Assembly: GCA_039621445.1 (NCBI GenBank)
Contig: CP154955.1
Coordinates: 2,324,619-2,388,618 of the forward strand
Length of the DNA: 64,000 nt
From: Euglena gracilis
Lineage: Eukaryota > Euglenida > Euglenophyceae > Euglenales
Direction: 5' to 3'
The notes under the pieces were generated by a model, which was given only the letters and a program-made list of their open reading frames with translations, did no database searches and was not told the origin of the DNA. This document shows, one piece after another, positions 34,280 through 44,148 of this stretch. The position numbers and the translations under genes are program-made. Within the stretch, counting starts at the first letter, position 1. Each line of letters starts with the position of its first letter.

Positions 34280-34842
34280 TCGTACTCCCTCGAGGCAGAC
34301 CGACCACGGAGGAAGGGACACCGAGGGCGAAGCACAAAGACATTGTGAGCCCGACACCCCCCACCGGCCATTTTTACTATAGGTGCTTGGGTGTGGGGGT
34401 GGTATAGTCGTGCGCGTGCTCTGTGTGAGTGCGGGCGTGAACGCACCGGGGAGCCGCCTTCGTCGCGAGGTGTGAGCAATGCAACCCCCCCCCCCGCCGT
34501 ACCCTCCACGACCATCCCTGGACCACTACCGACCAGCGCTCCTCCAGGTCCGACCCGAAGCACCGCACGCCCACCACCATCACCCCCGCGGCGGAGACAA
34601 AGAACCCCCCACACAGGGAGAAGGACCCCGGCAGGCCCCCGCTCCCCATCCCAGTCACAGTGGTGTGTCTTACGCAGCCCTGCCTGCCGAAACAGGTGGG
34701 CCAGGCAGGCACCAGGTAGAAAGAATATACAAAAATTTGTCTTCAAACGCCCTCGGACAGAAGATGGGGGCCAGGGGGGAGGAGGTGGGGGGGACCTCCC
34801 CAGGGGAAAAGAAAGCGCCAGGGTCGCCACGCCGGAGACAAT
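34280..34842. other. Unique GC-rich DNA between DIRS copies
   Basis: No exon can be assigned with confidence. A minus-strand frame (34099-34830) is open, but its Gly/Pro/Arg composition fits GC-rich chance reading. Confidence 0.3.
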
Positions 34843-34946
34843 GCAGCCAACTCCGGCGAGGCGGCACTAAGCGGGACCTCCTAACCCAGCGCAGCGAACA
34901 ATCACACAACAAACCACCGGCGACCAAGGCATGACCTCACAATGTC
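34843..34946 (+). repeat. Isolated DIRS terminal-repeat fragment
   Basis: GCCAACTCCGGCGAGGCGGC then GGGACCTCCTAACCCAGCGC and on to GACCTCACAATG. It matches the inner two thirds of the terminal repeat in the same orientation as 44912-45038 and is cut before the outer end. It may be a relic of a third copy or an internal complementary region. Confidence 0.65.
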
Positions 34947-34989
34947 CTTTTGCTTCGCGGATTGGGAGGGGATCCCAGATTGCACCATA

Positions 34990-35330
34990 TTTCTCCAAAT
35001 TTTAGTTCCAAAGCCTTTTATAAGGTGCCAACATGGCATGGAACCTTAGGCCACCAAAGCCAGGGATTAAAAGCATAGCACTGTATGCATTGCGTGCTTG
35101 GGCCTTTGAAAATTGGAACAGTTGAATTAAAGCGTCAACCACTTGGTCATTGGTGGCTTCAGGAGGGGGGTACCCCATTTTGTCCAAAAGTACCCATAAA
35201 AGCGTAAAAGCGCTTTGATAACGCTTTAAACTGGGGTTTCTGCCCAGGAAATAGTTAATGGTTGAATTTTGTACTTGTTTCCCCTCCAGAATTTGCCTGA
35301 GCAAATCATGCAAAGCAGGGGCCACCTGGG
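34990..35330 (-). pseudogene. DIRS-B tyrosine recombinase, N-terminal half
   Basis: A clean frame reads A-P-A-L-H-D-L-L-R-Q-I-L-E-G-K, then Y-Q-S-A-F-T-L-L-W-V-L-L-D-K-M-G-Y, and ends Y-K-R-L-W-N. It lacks the catalytic H-x-x-R...Y part. It shows the intact reading of a region broken in copy A. Confidence 0.7.
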
Positions 35331-35419
35331 GGTGGCATTTTTTCCCCCCTGCAACTGGTGAACATACCCATGCAGGGGGTGATTTTTAGGCGGGGTCCCT
35401 GGTGCTTTCATTTTTATTA

Positions 35420-36110
35420 ACTGGGCTGAATTAATGTGGCTGAATCCCAGTAGGGGGTGACCATCAAAACTTTGGCCTGTGTAAACCTTTTTAATCTGGG
35501 GAGAAATTTTTGGATTACAGACCAGAGGGGGTTTGCATAAAGATCTCCCATGTTGTCCAGTGGACATTGTAATGCATCTACTGCTGTGGCTCCCCCGTGG
35601 GGCACCTGGCCACAAATTGTGGCAGTTTTTTTGTTGCCTGGTGAGGCAAAAACGTCTGTTTTTAGGTTGATGTAATTGTTTAGCTGCTGCCTCAGCAATT
35701 GAAAAAGTTGGGGGACCAGGGAATAATCCCCCCTGTCCATTTCACACCTGCTTATGGGGTCTGCCAGGCATTCCTTGGAGGCGACCCACTTTACTTGCAG
35801 GTTTATGCTGTACTCCATGCACAATTTGAAGAAAGGTCTTAGCATGGAATTGAAAGGGTCCTTTCTGCCCCCCCCATTTTGTTAAGTAATAGTAAATTAC
35901 TTGATTGTCCACGGATAGGGACACAGTTTCCCCTGGCTGGCTGAGGCTTTGAACTGTGCTTATTGCTGCACTTAATTCTTTGACATTTATGTGCAAAATG
36001 GAGTTTTCCCTCCAACATTCTTGCATAATTTTGTCTGCTCGAATGTCCAGCCCTCCCCAGGCATGGGCACTGCTGTCTGAGTGCAACTCCCTGGTATCCT
36101 ACAGCACATT
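35420..36110 (-). pseudogene. DIRS-B RNase H and following domain
   Basis: RNase H residues: D-S-S-A-H-A-W-G-G (first Asp), I-L-H-I-N-V-K-E-L (Glu), L-S-V-D-N-Q-V-I-Y-Y-Y-L (second Asp). After a frameshift near 35850 comes L-Q-V-K-W-V-A-S-K-E-C-L-A-D-P-I-S-R (last Asp). Downstream are D-V-F-A-S-P-G-N-K-K-T-A and D-L-Y-A-N-P-L-W-S-V-I, then V-L-M-V-T-P-Y-W. This Asn-Pro-x-Trp and Pro-Tyr-Trp arrangement follows RNase H in DIRS-type pol proteins. Confidence 0.75.
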
Positions 36111-36269
36111 GAGCGAAACCCAAAGAGCATGACAGGACTGGTGAGGATTGTCCATGTTGTTGCCCAGCTCCAACAGTCTTAGCGTAGCTATTAAGGTTCC
36201 TTGAAAACTCTGGTGGCCATCACACCCCTTTTTTTAAGAGCGTTTAAGTGGACTCATTACAAGCTGGAA

Positions 36270-37515
36270 ACACCATATTTTTTGCAACCTCCCCCAGCTC
36301 TCCGTTCAGGACTTGCCACACCCTCCACAATTGGGAGAAATCCCGACCCTACCTTGGACCGCTGAAATGCGGATAGCGGTCCTGAACACTGCCGAAGGCA
36401 TTGTCCGCATGGAGAATGTCCTCGAGGAAGCTCGGGATGAGTTATCCAGTAATACCATCGAGCGCGTAGTCGCAAATTTACTGGAGAACCACATTTTAAT
36501 ACAGCAATTTCTCCAAATCGAAGCAGGTGTCCAAAATTGTGCTAAAACACTTAACCAAGTCCGACAATTTGATGAAGACAGCCACAAGGCATTTTTTGGC
36601 ATACTGAACTTCTTTTTGCAATATCTTCATGAATTCACACAATTTAGCCAAAAACATTCCGAATCTACCACAATGGCACCTTCAAAACCTCCGTGAGGGT
36701 TTTGACACATTTTCGAGTACCACTTGGTGCAAAACTTCCAACAAGTGAGTGACACCTTCCATGCCGCAGAATCGCGAAATAACGCAAAATGTTCACATTT
36801 TCAGCAAAATTAACAACAACTCTTCACACAACTGGTAAGTTCTCTCTTCTACAACGCAAGAAATGCAGTCTCGGCTACAATAACGGCATAATGTGCCTAC
36901 GAGTGCGGAACTGGGTTCATATGTCTCATATGAGCATTTTCCATTTTGTCCAATTCTTTCCAACAGTGCCAGGAACGCATTTTGTGTTTGCGTGATGAAA
37001 ACGCAAGTTTTCATCAATTTTGTGCACAAGAGCACGATAAATTTGTACAACGGGCTTTTGCTCAACATCTGGAAGAGCACATTGCTCGTTTGGAGCAAAC
37101 TTCTTGCAACTGCGGTGAAGTTTCCCAAAACTTGACAACATTGCACACTCAAATGGCGAAAATAGCACATCAGCATGACTTCCTCCATGAAAAGTGGCAA
37201 AACGACATATACCAGTTATAAACAGCTTAGGCAGCACTAGAAACTGCTACGGCGGACCTCCAAACCCGCGATGCGGTGATTCTTAACTGACAGACCGTGA
37301 ATGCAGAACTCCAAGACCGAGAAACAGTCATTACTGCACTGCAAACCGCGAATGCGGCTCTCCAAACTGCGTTTGCAGACCTGAAAACCGCTTTTGCGGA
37401 TGTTTCGGGGCTACAAATTGCATTTGGGGCCTCACAATGCTGCTTTTGCCGAACTTTCAACCACAAATCTCAGTATGGGTGGACTCGGATCCATCGTAAC
37501 TGATTTGCACAATCA
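36270..37515 (+). CDS. Coiled-coil protein segments inserted in DIRS-B
   Basis: Three plus-strand stretches. 36313-36696 is helical: E-G-I-V-R-M-E-N-V-L-E-E-A-R-D-E-L. 36946-37221 has R-L-E-Q-T-S-C-N-C-G-E-V-S-Q-N-L. 37230-37497 is an 11-residue-type repeat of the form L-Q-T-A-N-A-A-L-Q-T-A-F-A-D-L-K, broken by stops. The block replaces the DIRS RT. Like the DIRS-A block it is plus-strand and poor in GC. Function unknown; long coiled coils suggest a structural or fibre-like protein. Confidence 0.4.
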
Positions 37516-37528
37516 GTTGCAATGGATG

Positions 37529-38303
37529 TGGGCACTGTGGGTCCCTCCCTTGATTGAATAATTGGGAATTGAGAAATAATTGTTGGAGGGGTTCTTGCCC
37601 CTCCCTCCATAAGGCCCACTGTGGGTCCGTTTTCCTCCTGGGGCTGGGTCATTGAAAGGGCCACTGTGGGTCCCTTTTTCTCCCATTTTTGCCAGAGGGC
37701 TTCTGTGGGTCCCTCGAGGGATTTCACCAGCAGCTTTCTTAGCTTCTTGGTGGCCACTGTGGGTCCACCCTGCCGGTCTCGAGGGTCTCCATGTATAAAT
37801 GTTTTCCATAATCCTTCTGTTGGTCTTCTGGGCCTTGAGTTATTCTTGGCCTCCAACCCCATTGGAAATCTGGGGGGTCTGCTGTGGCCCCCTCTTGTCC
37901 CCTGCAGAATGGCTGTTGTGCAAGATGAAATGGGGGGTTTGACAGACCTTTTCTGCCTCTTCCTGGGCGGATTTGCTTGAAAAACTGGCCCCCATGGCCC
38001 CTGTGGTGTTGACCTCCTTGGACTTGATTCCATCTCCCCCTCTTCTGGCCAATTTGTGCACAGGCGACTGGGGGCCTTTGTGGGAGATGCACCTGGTGTG
38101 TGGTCTTTGATTGTCCAAATGTGTAGTAATTTGGGCCCCCATGGCCCATCCCTTGCCCACCAAGGGCTGGGGCTGACTTCTGTCTTCTGGGCTTTCTGGC
38201 CACAGTGGTCCAAGGACCGTGGCCGTCACTGGGGTGGAGTTTGGGCTGGGAAATTTCTAGGGTGGGGGTCTGGGGGGGAAAAAAGGCCACGGTTTGCCGC
38301 GTG
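37529..38303 (-). CDS. DIRS-B gag-like protein, main part
   Basis: Collinear with DIRS-A 22890-23730: P-P-Q-T-P-T-L-E, M-G-H-G-G-P-N-Y, H-R-G-H-G-G-Q-F, and repeated T-H-S-G-P or G-P-T-V-A units depending on frame. Its first 25 or so codons are separated from it by the LTR retrotransposon. One frame shift sits near 37800. Confidence 0.6.
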
Positions 38304-38307
38304 TTGA
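38304..38307. other. Target-site duplication, left copy (TTGA)
   Basis: TTGA directly precedes the 5' LTR and reappears at 44661-44664. The homologous DIRS-A site reads CGCGTG-TCGA-CCGCAT on the minus strand, with a single TCGA. Confidence 0.85.
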
Positions 38308-38819
38308 TGTAAAGGGGTCCTAACCCAAAAATTGGCCAAAATTTGCCTGAGTGGGGCCGAAAATCACTGAAATACCACTTTTTGGTTTTCAGTTGAATTT
38401 AACCTGGGGAAAAGATTATTATGGTTCGGCTTGAAGGCCTGAACTCAATTTTTGACCTTGCTGCGCCGATTCGTTGAAATTTTCAAGACCGGCCGACCAA
38501 TTTTCCACAGTAGGATTTGCCATTTTTCCCTAATTAACCTAAGAAAGTCCCCACTCGAACCCACCAATTTCAAACCCAATCTCACACACAGGGTTCTTTA
38601 CCAACCCAATGCACTGGCACAAGACTACAAAAAAAATCAACTGATTGTGCATGCAAGAACAAGAATTTGAAGAAAAAGTGGATTTTAATGGTCAAGGGAA
38701 AAAGCCCAAAGACAAAAAGAAAAACATTGAAAAGTTTGGCTTCGAAGCCCGGCGGCCGCCTCAACAAAAAGCCGAGGCCGAAGGATCCCCAAAAACATCG
38801 AACCAAGAAAGGGTTTTCA
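38308..38819 (+). repeat. 5' LTR (512 bp)
   Basis: Starts TGTAAAGGGGTCC and ends GGGTTTTCA. Seven substitutions and no indels against the 3' LTR by eye, about 98.6% identity, so the insertion is young relative to the host DIRS copies. Confidence 0.9.
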
Positions 38820-39223
38820 TGGAGGTCCTACCCGGATCCTCCGGCCAGAGCGAGGCGCGCCAGGCAGCTGAAGCAGAAGAAAGACAAAGAAGAAAGACAA
38901 GAAGGAAGATTGAAGCTGAAGAAACAACAAAGACATTGTCGAGGCTGAGTGGTATTGAAGCTACGCGCGGTATGGAAGCTGCGGACACACACAACACACG
39001 ACAATGGTGTGTCAGCATACAACCCCCACCCACAGCCCTAAGGCTTCTAAAAACCCGAAGAATTGTAGGCATTCACAAGTGTCATGTGGGGAAATTTGGG
39101 TGCCACAATGCATTCCACCTACAGATTTTTCAGAAAGATCTTTCTGGCCAAATTTACTTGTCGCATTACCACAGATTTTTCAGAAAAGTGAATTCCCAGC
39201 AGATTTTCAGGGGTTTCCACTGA
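38645..39223 (+). CDS. Charged protein starting inside the 5' LTR
   Basis: A 192-residue frame begins within the LTR (E-Q-E-F-E-E-K-V-D-F), crosses the LTR boundary and primer site, and is Lys/Glu-rich with a coiled-coil-like middle (R-Q-A-A-E-A-E-E-R-Q-R-R-K). The 3' LTR copy keeps the first part. Whether it is translated from the element RNA is unknown. Confidence 0.3.
   Translation: MCMQEQEFEEKVDFNGQGKKPKDKKKNIEKFGFEARRPPQQKAEAEGSPKTSNQERVFMEVLPGSSGQSEARQAAEAEERQRRKTRRKIEAEETTKTLSRLSGIEATRGMEAADTHNTRQWCVSIQPPPTALRLLKTRRIVGIHKCHVGKFGCHNAFHLQIFQKDLSGQIYLSHYHRFFRKVNSQQIFRGFH
38820..38837 (+). promoter_or_regulatory. Primer-binding-site candidate
   Basis: TGGAGGTCCTACCCGGAT starts immediately after the LTR. 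TGG is the complement of a tRNA 3' CCA, and the following bases would pair with a tRNA acceptor arm. The tRNA identity was not determined. Confidence 0.6.
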
Positions 39224-39330
39224 ATTTTCAGACCCGAGAAGATTTTTCACAATCAACTTGTCCATTTTCAGCAAGAATTACGATGAGGACCCAAAATTTT
39301 CTGTAATTTTCTGAAGTCTCCCCACAGTTT

Positions 39331-40074
39331 TTGCCAAAGGCATCCATTTTCAGCAAGATTTATTGTGGGGGGCAGGGTCCCATTTACAAAGTGGCACGTA
39401 TTTTCCCCCACAAAAAAACCCAGGCGTTGTCTCACCCAAGGATCTTTCAGTTTTCAAGTGAAAAAAGTGATTTTTCCCTTTCCCCGTCACAGAAATTTCC
39501 TGTGAATTTGGCATATTTTCAGCCAAAATGGTCGGAGATGGGTGATATCCTCCGTACGGGACAACTTTCCCTGGTGCCACAGATTTTTGCTGTGGTTTTC
39601 ATATTTTTTAAGCCAACCTTGTCGGAGATGGGTGGAATCCTCCGTACGGTAAATTTTTCCTTTTTGCCCACCCAGGCTGGGAGTGGGCATGGATCAGACT
39701 TTTTGGTTGGTGGAGGAGAAACGGGAAGTGTCCCCCTCACACAAATTTCAGCCCCCCCTGTGGAAATGGAGATGGAGGAGGGAAACAAAGATCCTTGGGA
39801 AGAACGTGCAAGGAGGAGAGTGCACAAAATAATTCAGTTTGAGGTGCTTGGCGAAGAATGTTTTCAATTTCCCTGGGCAAAGTTGGAAAAACTTCAGATC
39901 CCCCAGATTCAAAAATGGAAACCGCTTCGGTCAAAAGTGATCAAAATTCAGCGGGATTCCAGCCCAATTTTACTTTGGACAACAGCGCCAAAAGGCAAGA
40001 ACTTTTTGACGAGAAATTACCAGTTTGGGGTTTGTAAAACTCAAATCAAACGCCGTTTCAGGCAGCTTTGCTGA
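39331..40074 (+). CDS. Unknown protein of the LTR element, first interior frame
   Basis: A 247-residue open frame. Two tandem copies of a segment with W/L-S-E-M-G-x-I-L-R-T are visible at about residues 70-115. A charged section follows (D-P-W-E-E-R-A-R-R-R-V-H-K-I-I). A gag-type role is inferred only from position. Confidence 0.4.
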   Translation: MPKASIFSKIYCGGQGPIYKVARIFPHKKTQALSHPRIFQFSSEKSDFSLSPSQKFPVNLAYFQPKWSEMGDILRTGQLSLVPQIFAVVFIFFKPTLSEMGGILRTVNFSFLPTQAGSGHGSDFLVGGGETGSVPLTQISAPPVEMEMEEGNKDPWEERARRRVHKIIQFEVLGEECFQFPWAKLEKLQIPQIQKWKPLRSKVIKIQRDSSPILLWTTAPKGKNFLTRNYQFGVCKTQIKRRFRQLC

Positions 40075-40238
40075 AAATTCAAGGATTTGTTGAAATTTCC
40101 ACTTTGGTTATTGGGATTGAGCGAAGCTTTTCTCAATTGGAGGGTCTCAGAATTTTCAAACGGACACAATCCCAGTTTTTTGCGGAAGGGGGACAACGTG
40201 GACATTTTTTTCCCCCTGCCCAGATCACTGGCCGCAAA

Positions 40239-40595
40239 TTTTGTTTTCACACCCTGTGAAGGGAGACCCCCAACCCCGGCGTCGCTGTGGTGGCGGCGTC
40301 CGGGGGCCCACTCCCCCGCACCGCTGTGGTGGCGGTGCAGGGGGGCCCAGGAGCACCCAGTGCAGCGACAAGTACCCCACCCAGGAGCTATGGGTTGGGA
40401 CTGAGCTATGGGTTGGGACCACGGTTGGGACATGAAGCGATGAGAAGGCCTGGGTTGGGACCTGAAGGAACGAGAAGGAGAAGCCCAGAGAGGGTGAGTG
40501 GGTTGGTTTTTTAATTTTTGAAATTTTCCCCCCCGTCGCTCCCTACTCGGGCAACCTAGGCCCAGAGGTAGGGGGAGCGGCTTTTTCGGGTAACA
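40239..40595 (+). other. GC-rich gap in the LTR element
   Basis: It contains two tandem copies of CGCTGTGGTGGCGG-type sequence (40285-40345) and GGTTGGGAC repeats (40395-40465). No gene is recognised. Confidence 0.4.
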
Positions 40596-41363
40596 GTGCT
40601 GGAGTGGTGGTCTTGCCCAAAAGGGGAGGAGCACCATAAGGTGGTCTCTACCCCCTGTTGGCAAAGCCACACTTTGCACGTTCCCGTTACCCAACCCACA
40701 GCAGTTTTTACCCCCCTCACTCAGTTTTTTGGTTCCCCCAGAATGGTGGATTTTCCTTCCGTAAGTTTGGAAGTAACAGCCTCACAAACAATACCCCGTT
40801 TGTTTGCCCCCCAGCTAAGCGTGTTGGACTTTCCCGTTGAAACGCATGAACATTTTCCACCTGTGATGGTCCTGGTGCAAATTTTGCTCACAGGGATGGG
40901 GGCAGGGGTAAGGATGATGGGGGAAGGCACCGTTTTTGGTTGCCAGATTTCAATTTTTGTTGGTACCCCGTTTTGGGGCATGGTGGAAAAAAAAAGCAAC
41001 AGATTTTCAGGTCACGGGCCTGAATTTTCTTTTCGTGGGCAGAATTTTACACCAAAACTGTCCAGAGTTTCAACAACGTTTTTTGGAGAAAATTGGAAAC
41101 ATTTCGAGACAGAATTTTTGACGATTCAGAATTTTGTCAAATCTCCATCTCAGGCGGACACCTGTCATGTGCTAAGACGGGAATTTCCCCAGATCTTTCA
41201 CAAAGAAAGGAGGAATGAAAGCCAAAACGAAGAAGTAATCAGAAAGGAGTTGGCAAGGGACAAAATTTCGCTTCTTTCACTCAATGGGTGGTCAATTGGA
41301 CAAAAATTGCTGTTTTCCCCCAGCGATTTTCATTTCCCCCCCCCACTCAAATCATGGGAATGA
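40596..41363 (+). CDS. Unknown protein of the LTR element, second interior frame
   Basis: A 255-residue frame with hydrophobic stretches in its first half and a basic, Gln-rich second half (R-R-E-F-P-Q-I-F-H-K-E-R-R-N-E). It has no protease D-T/S-G or other pol motif. The start codon may be internal. Confidence 0.35.
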   Translation: MLEWWSCPKGEEHHKVVSTPCWQSHTLHVPVTQPTAVFTPLTQFFGSPRMVDFPSVSLEVTASQTIPRLFAPQLSVLDFPVETHEHFPPVMVLVQILLTGMGAGVRMMGEGTVFGCQISIFVGTPFWGMVEKKSNRFSGHGPEFSFRGQNFTPKLSRVSTTFFGENWKHFETEFLTIQNFVKSPSQADTCHVLRREFPQIFHKERRNESQNEEVIRKELARDKISLLSLNGWSIGQKLLFSPSDFHFPPPLKSWE

Positions 41364-41389
41364 CACATGGATGTCTTGAACAAACGGAG

Positions 41390-41934
41390 GAGGGATGGAA
41401 TTTAAAGGGCCAGGTGCCCCCCCCTGAAACGAGTCAACCCCCCGATTGGATGGGGGGGACCAAATTCATTCAGAAAACGCGAAACGAGAATTTTTCTCAG
41501 AATTTTGCCAGAAATCATCAAGAAGGAGGGGCGTTGTCAAAAAATCTTCAGAGGTGAAAGAAGCACCGCTCCCAAACCCCAACCACACAACCTGTGTAAT
41601 CAGAGCACCGTGTAAGTGTTGTGGTAAGGTTGGGAATAATGCCTCTAATTGTTGGACGAAAAATCTGGATGCAAATCAAGCTCCCCCCGCACCCAGTTTT
41701 GGGCCCCATGCTCATGGGGGGGGAGGACGAGGCAAGGTGGGCGGGACAATCAATTTTAAAGACAAAGGTTGGGAAACTGCCCAAGGAAAAAGTGGTGGCC
41801 AACGGTTCAGGGGCAGCACTTTTGTTCACGTGCCCCAGCGCAAAATTTGTTTCAGAAAATATTTGCGCCACTGTCAAACACTTTTGTGGACAAAGTCCAG
41901 CGATTTTTTGGGTCAAAAGTACCAAATGTTTTGA
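41390..41934 (+). CDS. Gag-like segment with degenerate zinc knuckle
   Basis: C-K-C-C-G-K-V-G-N-N-A-S-N-C-W at 41611-41655 fits the retroviral-type knuckle C-x2-C-x4-H-x4-C, with Asn where His is expected. It is followed by Gly-rich, basic sequence. Such knuckles bind packaged RNA in Gag. The His-to-Asn change would weaken zinc binding unless a neighbouring residue substitutes. Confidence 0.5.
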
Positions 41935-41967
41935 AGCTTTTTACGGGAACAAAATCTGGAGGGGGGG

Positions 41968-42612
41968 GTGGACTTGACTTTTGCATCCGTGCTTCATACG
42001 AAATATGGTCAAGACCCCACCATGTGTGAAAGAAATTTGGAGTATGCCGATTCTCGCACAAAAATGACACTTTCCAACACCCAATTTTTGCAGCCCCCCA
42101 GAATTTTTATAAAAATTCCCCGAAACGGCCTTATGATGGACCGTGAATTTTTGAAAGGGCTGATTTTTTTGGACGTTGATTTTTGTCAATGTAGTCCTTT
42201 TGACTACAAAATGCCCACTCGTATATGGGGAATGGTGGAGGATTTGCCAAACCGTTTGTGGCCGGGTTTTTGGTGCAAGTTCACCATCCCCGCGCCCGAA
42301 AGACATTTTCACCGTTTTGGTGGAAACATTTTTGGTGGGACGTCACATAAAAAATTCCGAGTCCCAGATTTGGTCATTTTTCAGGTAGACGGGAAAGAGG
42401 AAAGGCATATTCCAAAGGGGGACGGTTTGGTGTTGGTCCCCCAGGGTATCCCCCCACGAATGACCCATGACGAAAGGGAATTTTGGATTTGGATAAACCC
42501 CAGATTTTGGGAAACGGTGGTGGAAGTTGCCAATTTTCAGGTGGAAAAGGAAGAGGGGAGGGTTGAAACGCATTTTGCACCCCCTCAATTTTCCAAAATG
42601 GAAAAAAAGTGA
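41968..42612 (+). CDS. Unknown 214-residue protein of the LTR element
   Basis: A globular-looking frame: F-L-K-G-L-I-F-L-D-V-D-F, R-I-W-G-M-V-E-D-L-P-N-R-L-W-P-G-F-W, E-R-H-I-P-K-G-D-G-L-V-L-V-P-Q-G. It overlaps the next frame by about 85 bp. F-L-D-V-D-F is not an RT active site. No family is recognised. Confidence 0.45.
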   Translation: MDLTFASVLHTKYGQDPTMCERNLEYADSRTKMTLSNTQFLQPPRIFIKIPRNGLMMDREFLKGLIFLDVDFCQCSPFDYKMPTRIWGMVEDLPNRLWPGFWCKFTIPAPERHFHRFGGNIFGGTSHKKFRVPDLVIFQVDGKEERHIPKGDGLVLVPQGIPPRMTHDEREFWIWINPRFWETVVEVANFQVEKEEGRVETHFAPPQFSKMEKK

Positions 42613-43441
42613 ATTATTTCAATTTTCTTCCGCCCGTTTGGGGAAAGAGAAGAAAAAATGGGTTGAACGGTCGACCAATGAAAATTTTGAGTCTGCCGAT
42701 TTTACCCAAGGCACAAAATCTGACGTTTTTATTGGGCAAGTGTGGGAGGTGGAATCTGTTCAATTTCACGGGTTGTGTTGTGTGGAAGAAAAGAATAAAG
42801 TTGGAATGAACAAAATGGGGATGAGCCCCACTCATTCGGAGGCGAGTGAGTGGGGGGCGTTCCAACGAAAAGTCGATGTGTTGTACCGACATAACTTCAG
42901 GGAATTTAAAGGTGTTATTTACGGAGAGGAGGTGAAACCCAACCCCCCCGTTAAGGACGGTGTGCAGAATTTTCAGAGAATTTTGGGAGAGAAATTTGCC
43001 CAGGCATGGGACATGGCCGACGATTTTGTCGGTGAGGCTACCGTGGGTACCCCCCAAGGAATTTTGAGTTCGGAGGAAAAATTTTTGGAAGGGCAAGGAG
43101 GTGAGAATTTCTCAGATTTGGATTTGCTTTTTGAAAAGCAAAAGGTGGACAGACTTTCCAAGCGCATTTTTTCTCTAAGGGGCGGAAATTTTGGGCCAAG
43201 ATTTGAGAGATGGCCCGGGAGGGCACGGGTTGATGTGACCCCCCCCCACAGAAACGGCCGTAAGTCACATTCCCGTTACGTTTGTGGGAAAAGTGATGAA
43301 TTGTCATTGCCAATCCCGCGGTCTGCGGGGTTGTTTTCGTTGATTCTGATTTTTGGTGTTTGGTCGCGACAAGCAACAGATCACGAAATTCAACAATCCC
43401 CCCCAACAAAAACGTTGCAACGCTTCAAAAAAAGAGGGTAA
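42527..43441 (+). CDS. Unknown 304-residue protein of the LTR element
   Basis: The largest interior frame. Its middle reads V-F-I-G-Q-V-W-E-V-E-S-V-Q-F-H-G-L-C-C-V, then E-W-G-A-F-Q-R-K-V-D-V-L-Y-R-H and F-A-Q-A-W-D-M-A-D-D-F-V-G-E-A-T. The C-terminus is basic. Two neighbouring uncharacterised frames in a pol-less LTR element argue for conserved, not random, coding. Function unknown. Confidence 0.45.
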   Translation: MPIFRWKRKRGGLKRILHPLNFPKWKKSELFQFSSARLGKEKKKWVERSTNENFESADFTQGTKSDVFIGQVWEVESVQFHGLCCVEEKNKVGMNKMGMSPTHSEASEWGAFQRKVDVLYRHNFREFKGVIYGEEVKPNPPVKDGVQNFQRILGEKFAQAWDMADDFVGEATVGTPQGILSSEEKFLEGQGGENFSDLDLLFEKQKVDRLSKRIFSLRGGNFGPRFERWPGRARVDVTPPHRNGRKSHSRYVCGKSDELSLPIPRSAGLFSLILIFGVWSRQATDHEIQQSPPTKTLQRFKKRG

Positions 43442-44128
43442 TTTGCTCCTCGAAGAGGGATTAAGCAAAAACCCCAACAAAAAGGGATCCCAACCAACAA
43501 AAAATAAGGAGTTTGCTCCTTGAGAAAAAATCCCTGATGGAAAGCTCTTGTCAAACACCCTGAAGCCTAACAATCAGATTTCCTGAAAGACGGTTGGTTA
43601 AAAAAAAAACGGTTCGCAAGTGTTGGAAACGCGAAACCATGCCTAGGCCCCATTGTGGCTCGGCATGCAACTTTCGAAGTTGCAACCCGACCCGCCTTGG
43701 GTGCCCGCAAAGTGTCATTCTAAGCATGAGTGTCGTGTGGTGTTTGGGGACAAAAAAAAACAGCATACCATATTGTGATTGTGAACACACGACTCACACA
43801 TACGCGGTACCGTGGGAGCGAAGGAGCGCGGCGTGAGGCGGTGGCGGCACCGCACCGTTGCAACGCACCGTGTGCCGCACCGTTGCTCCATTTTCACCGT
43901 TGCTCCACCTTTGCGTTGCACCGTTGCACCATCTCCCCCCGGGGTGCGGTGTGGCCCGTTGGGCTGCCCCCCCCCCCCGCCGTCACTTTCGCGGGGTGGC
44001 CTTTTGGGCTGCCCCCCCCCCCTAGTTGCTCTTACCAACCGCACACATACCACTTTTTTTCGCAAACCAATTTGTTTCTTTTGTGCGGACCCCTTCTTTT
44101 TTACTTACGTTTTTTAAAATCTCCCCGA
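43442..44128 (+). other. Non-coding 3' interior of the LTR element
   Basis: It includes a GTTGCACCGTTGC-type repeat (43855-43930) and two copies of GGGCTGCCCCCCCCC (about 43965 and 44005). No gene is seen. Confidence 0.4.
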
Positions 44129-44136
44129 GATTTTTC

Positions 44137-44148
44137 TAAGTGGGGGAG
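44137..44148 (+). promoter_or_regulatory. Polypurine-tract candidate
   Basis: TAAGTGGGGGAG abuts the first base of the 3' LTR, as expected for the plus-strand primer. Confidence 0.6.

Noticed and set aside
34099-34830. 243-residue minus-strand frame between the DIRS copies
   Set aside because: Gly/Pro/Arg-rich composition and overlap with the terminal repeat fit GC-rich chance reading.
42180-42200. F-L-D-V-D-F in the LTR element as an RT active site
   Set aside because: It lacks the Y/F-x-D-D spacing, and no upstream or downstream RT motif surrounds it.
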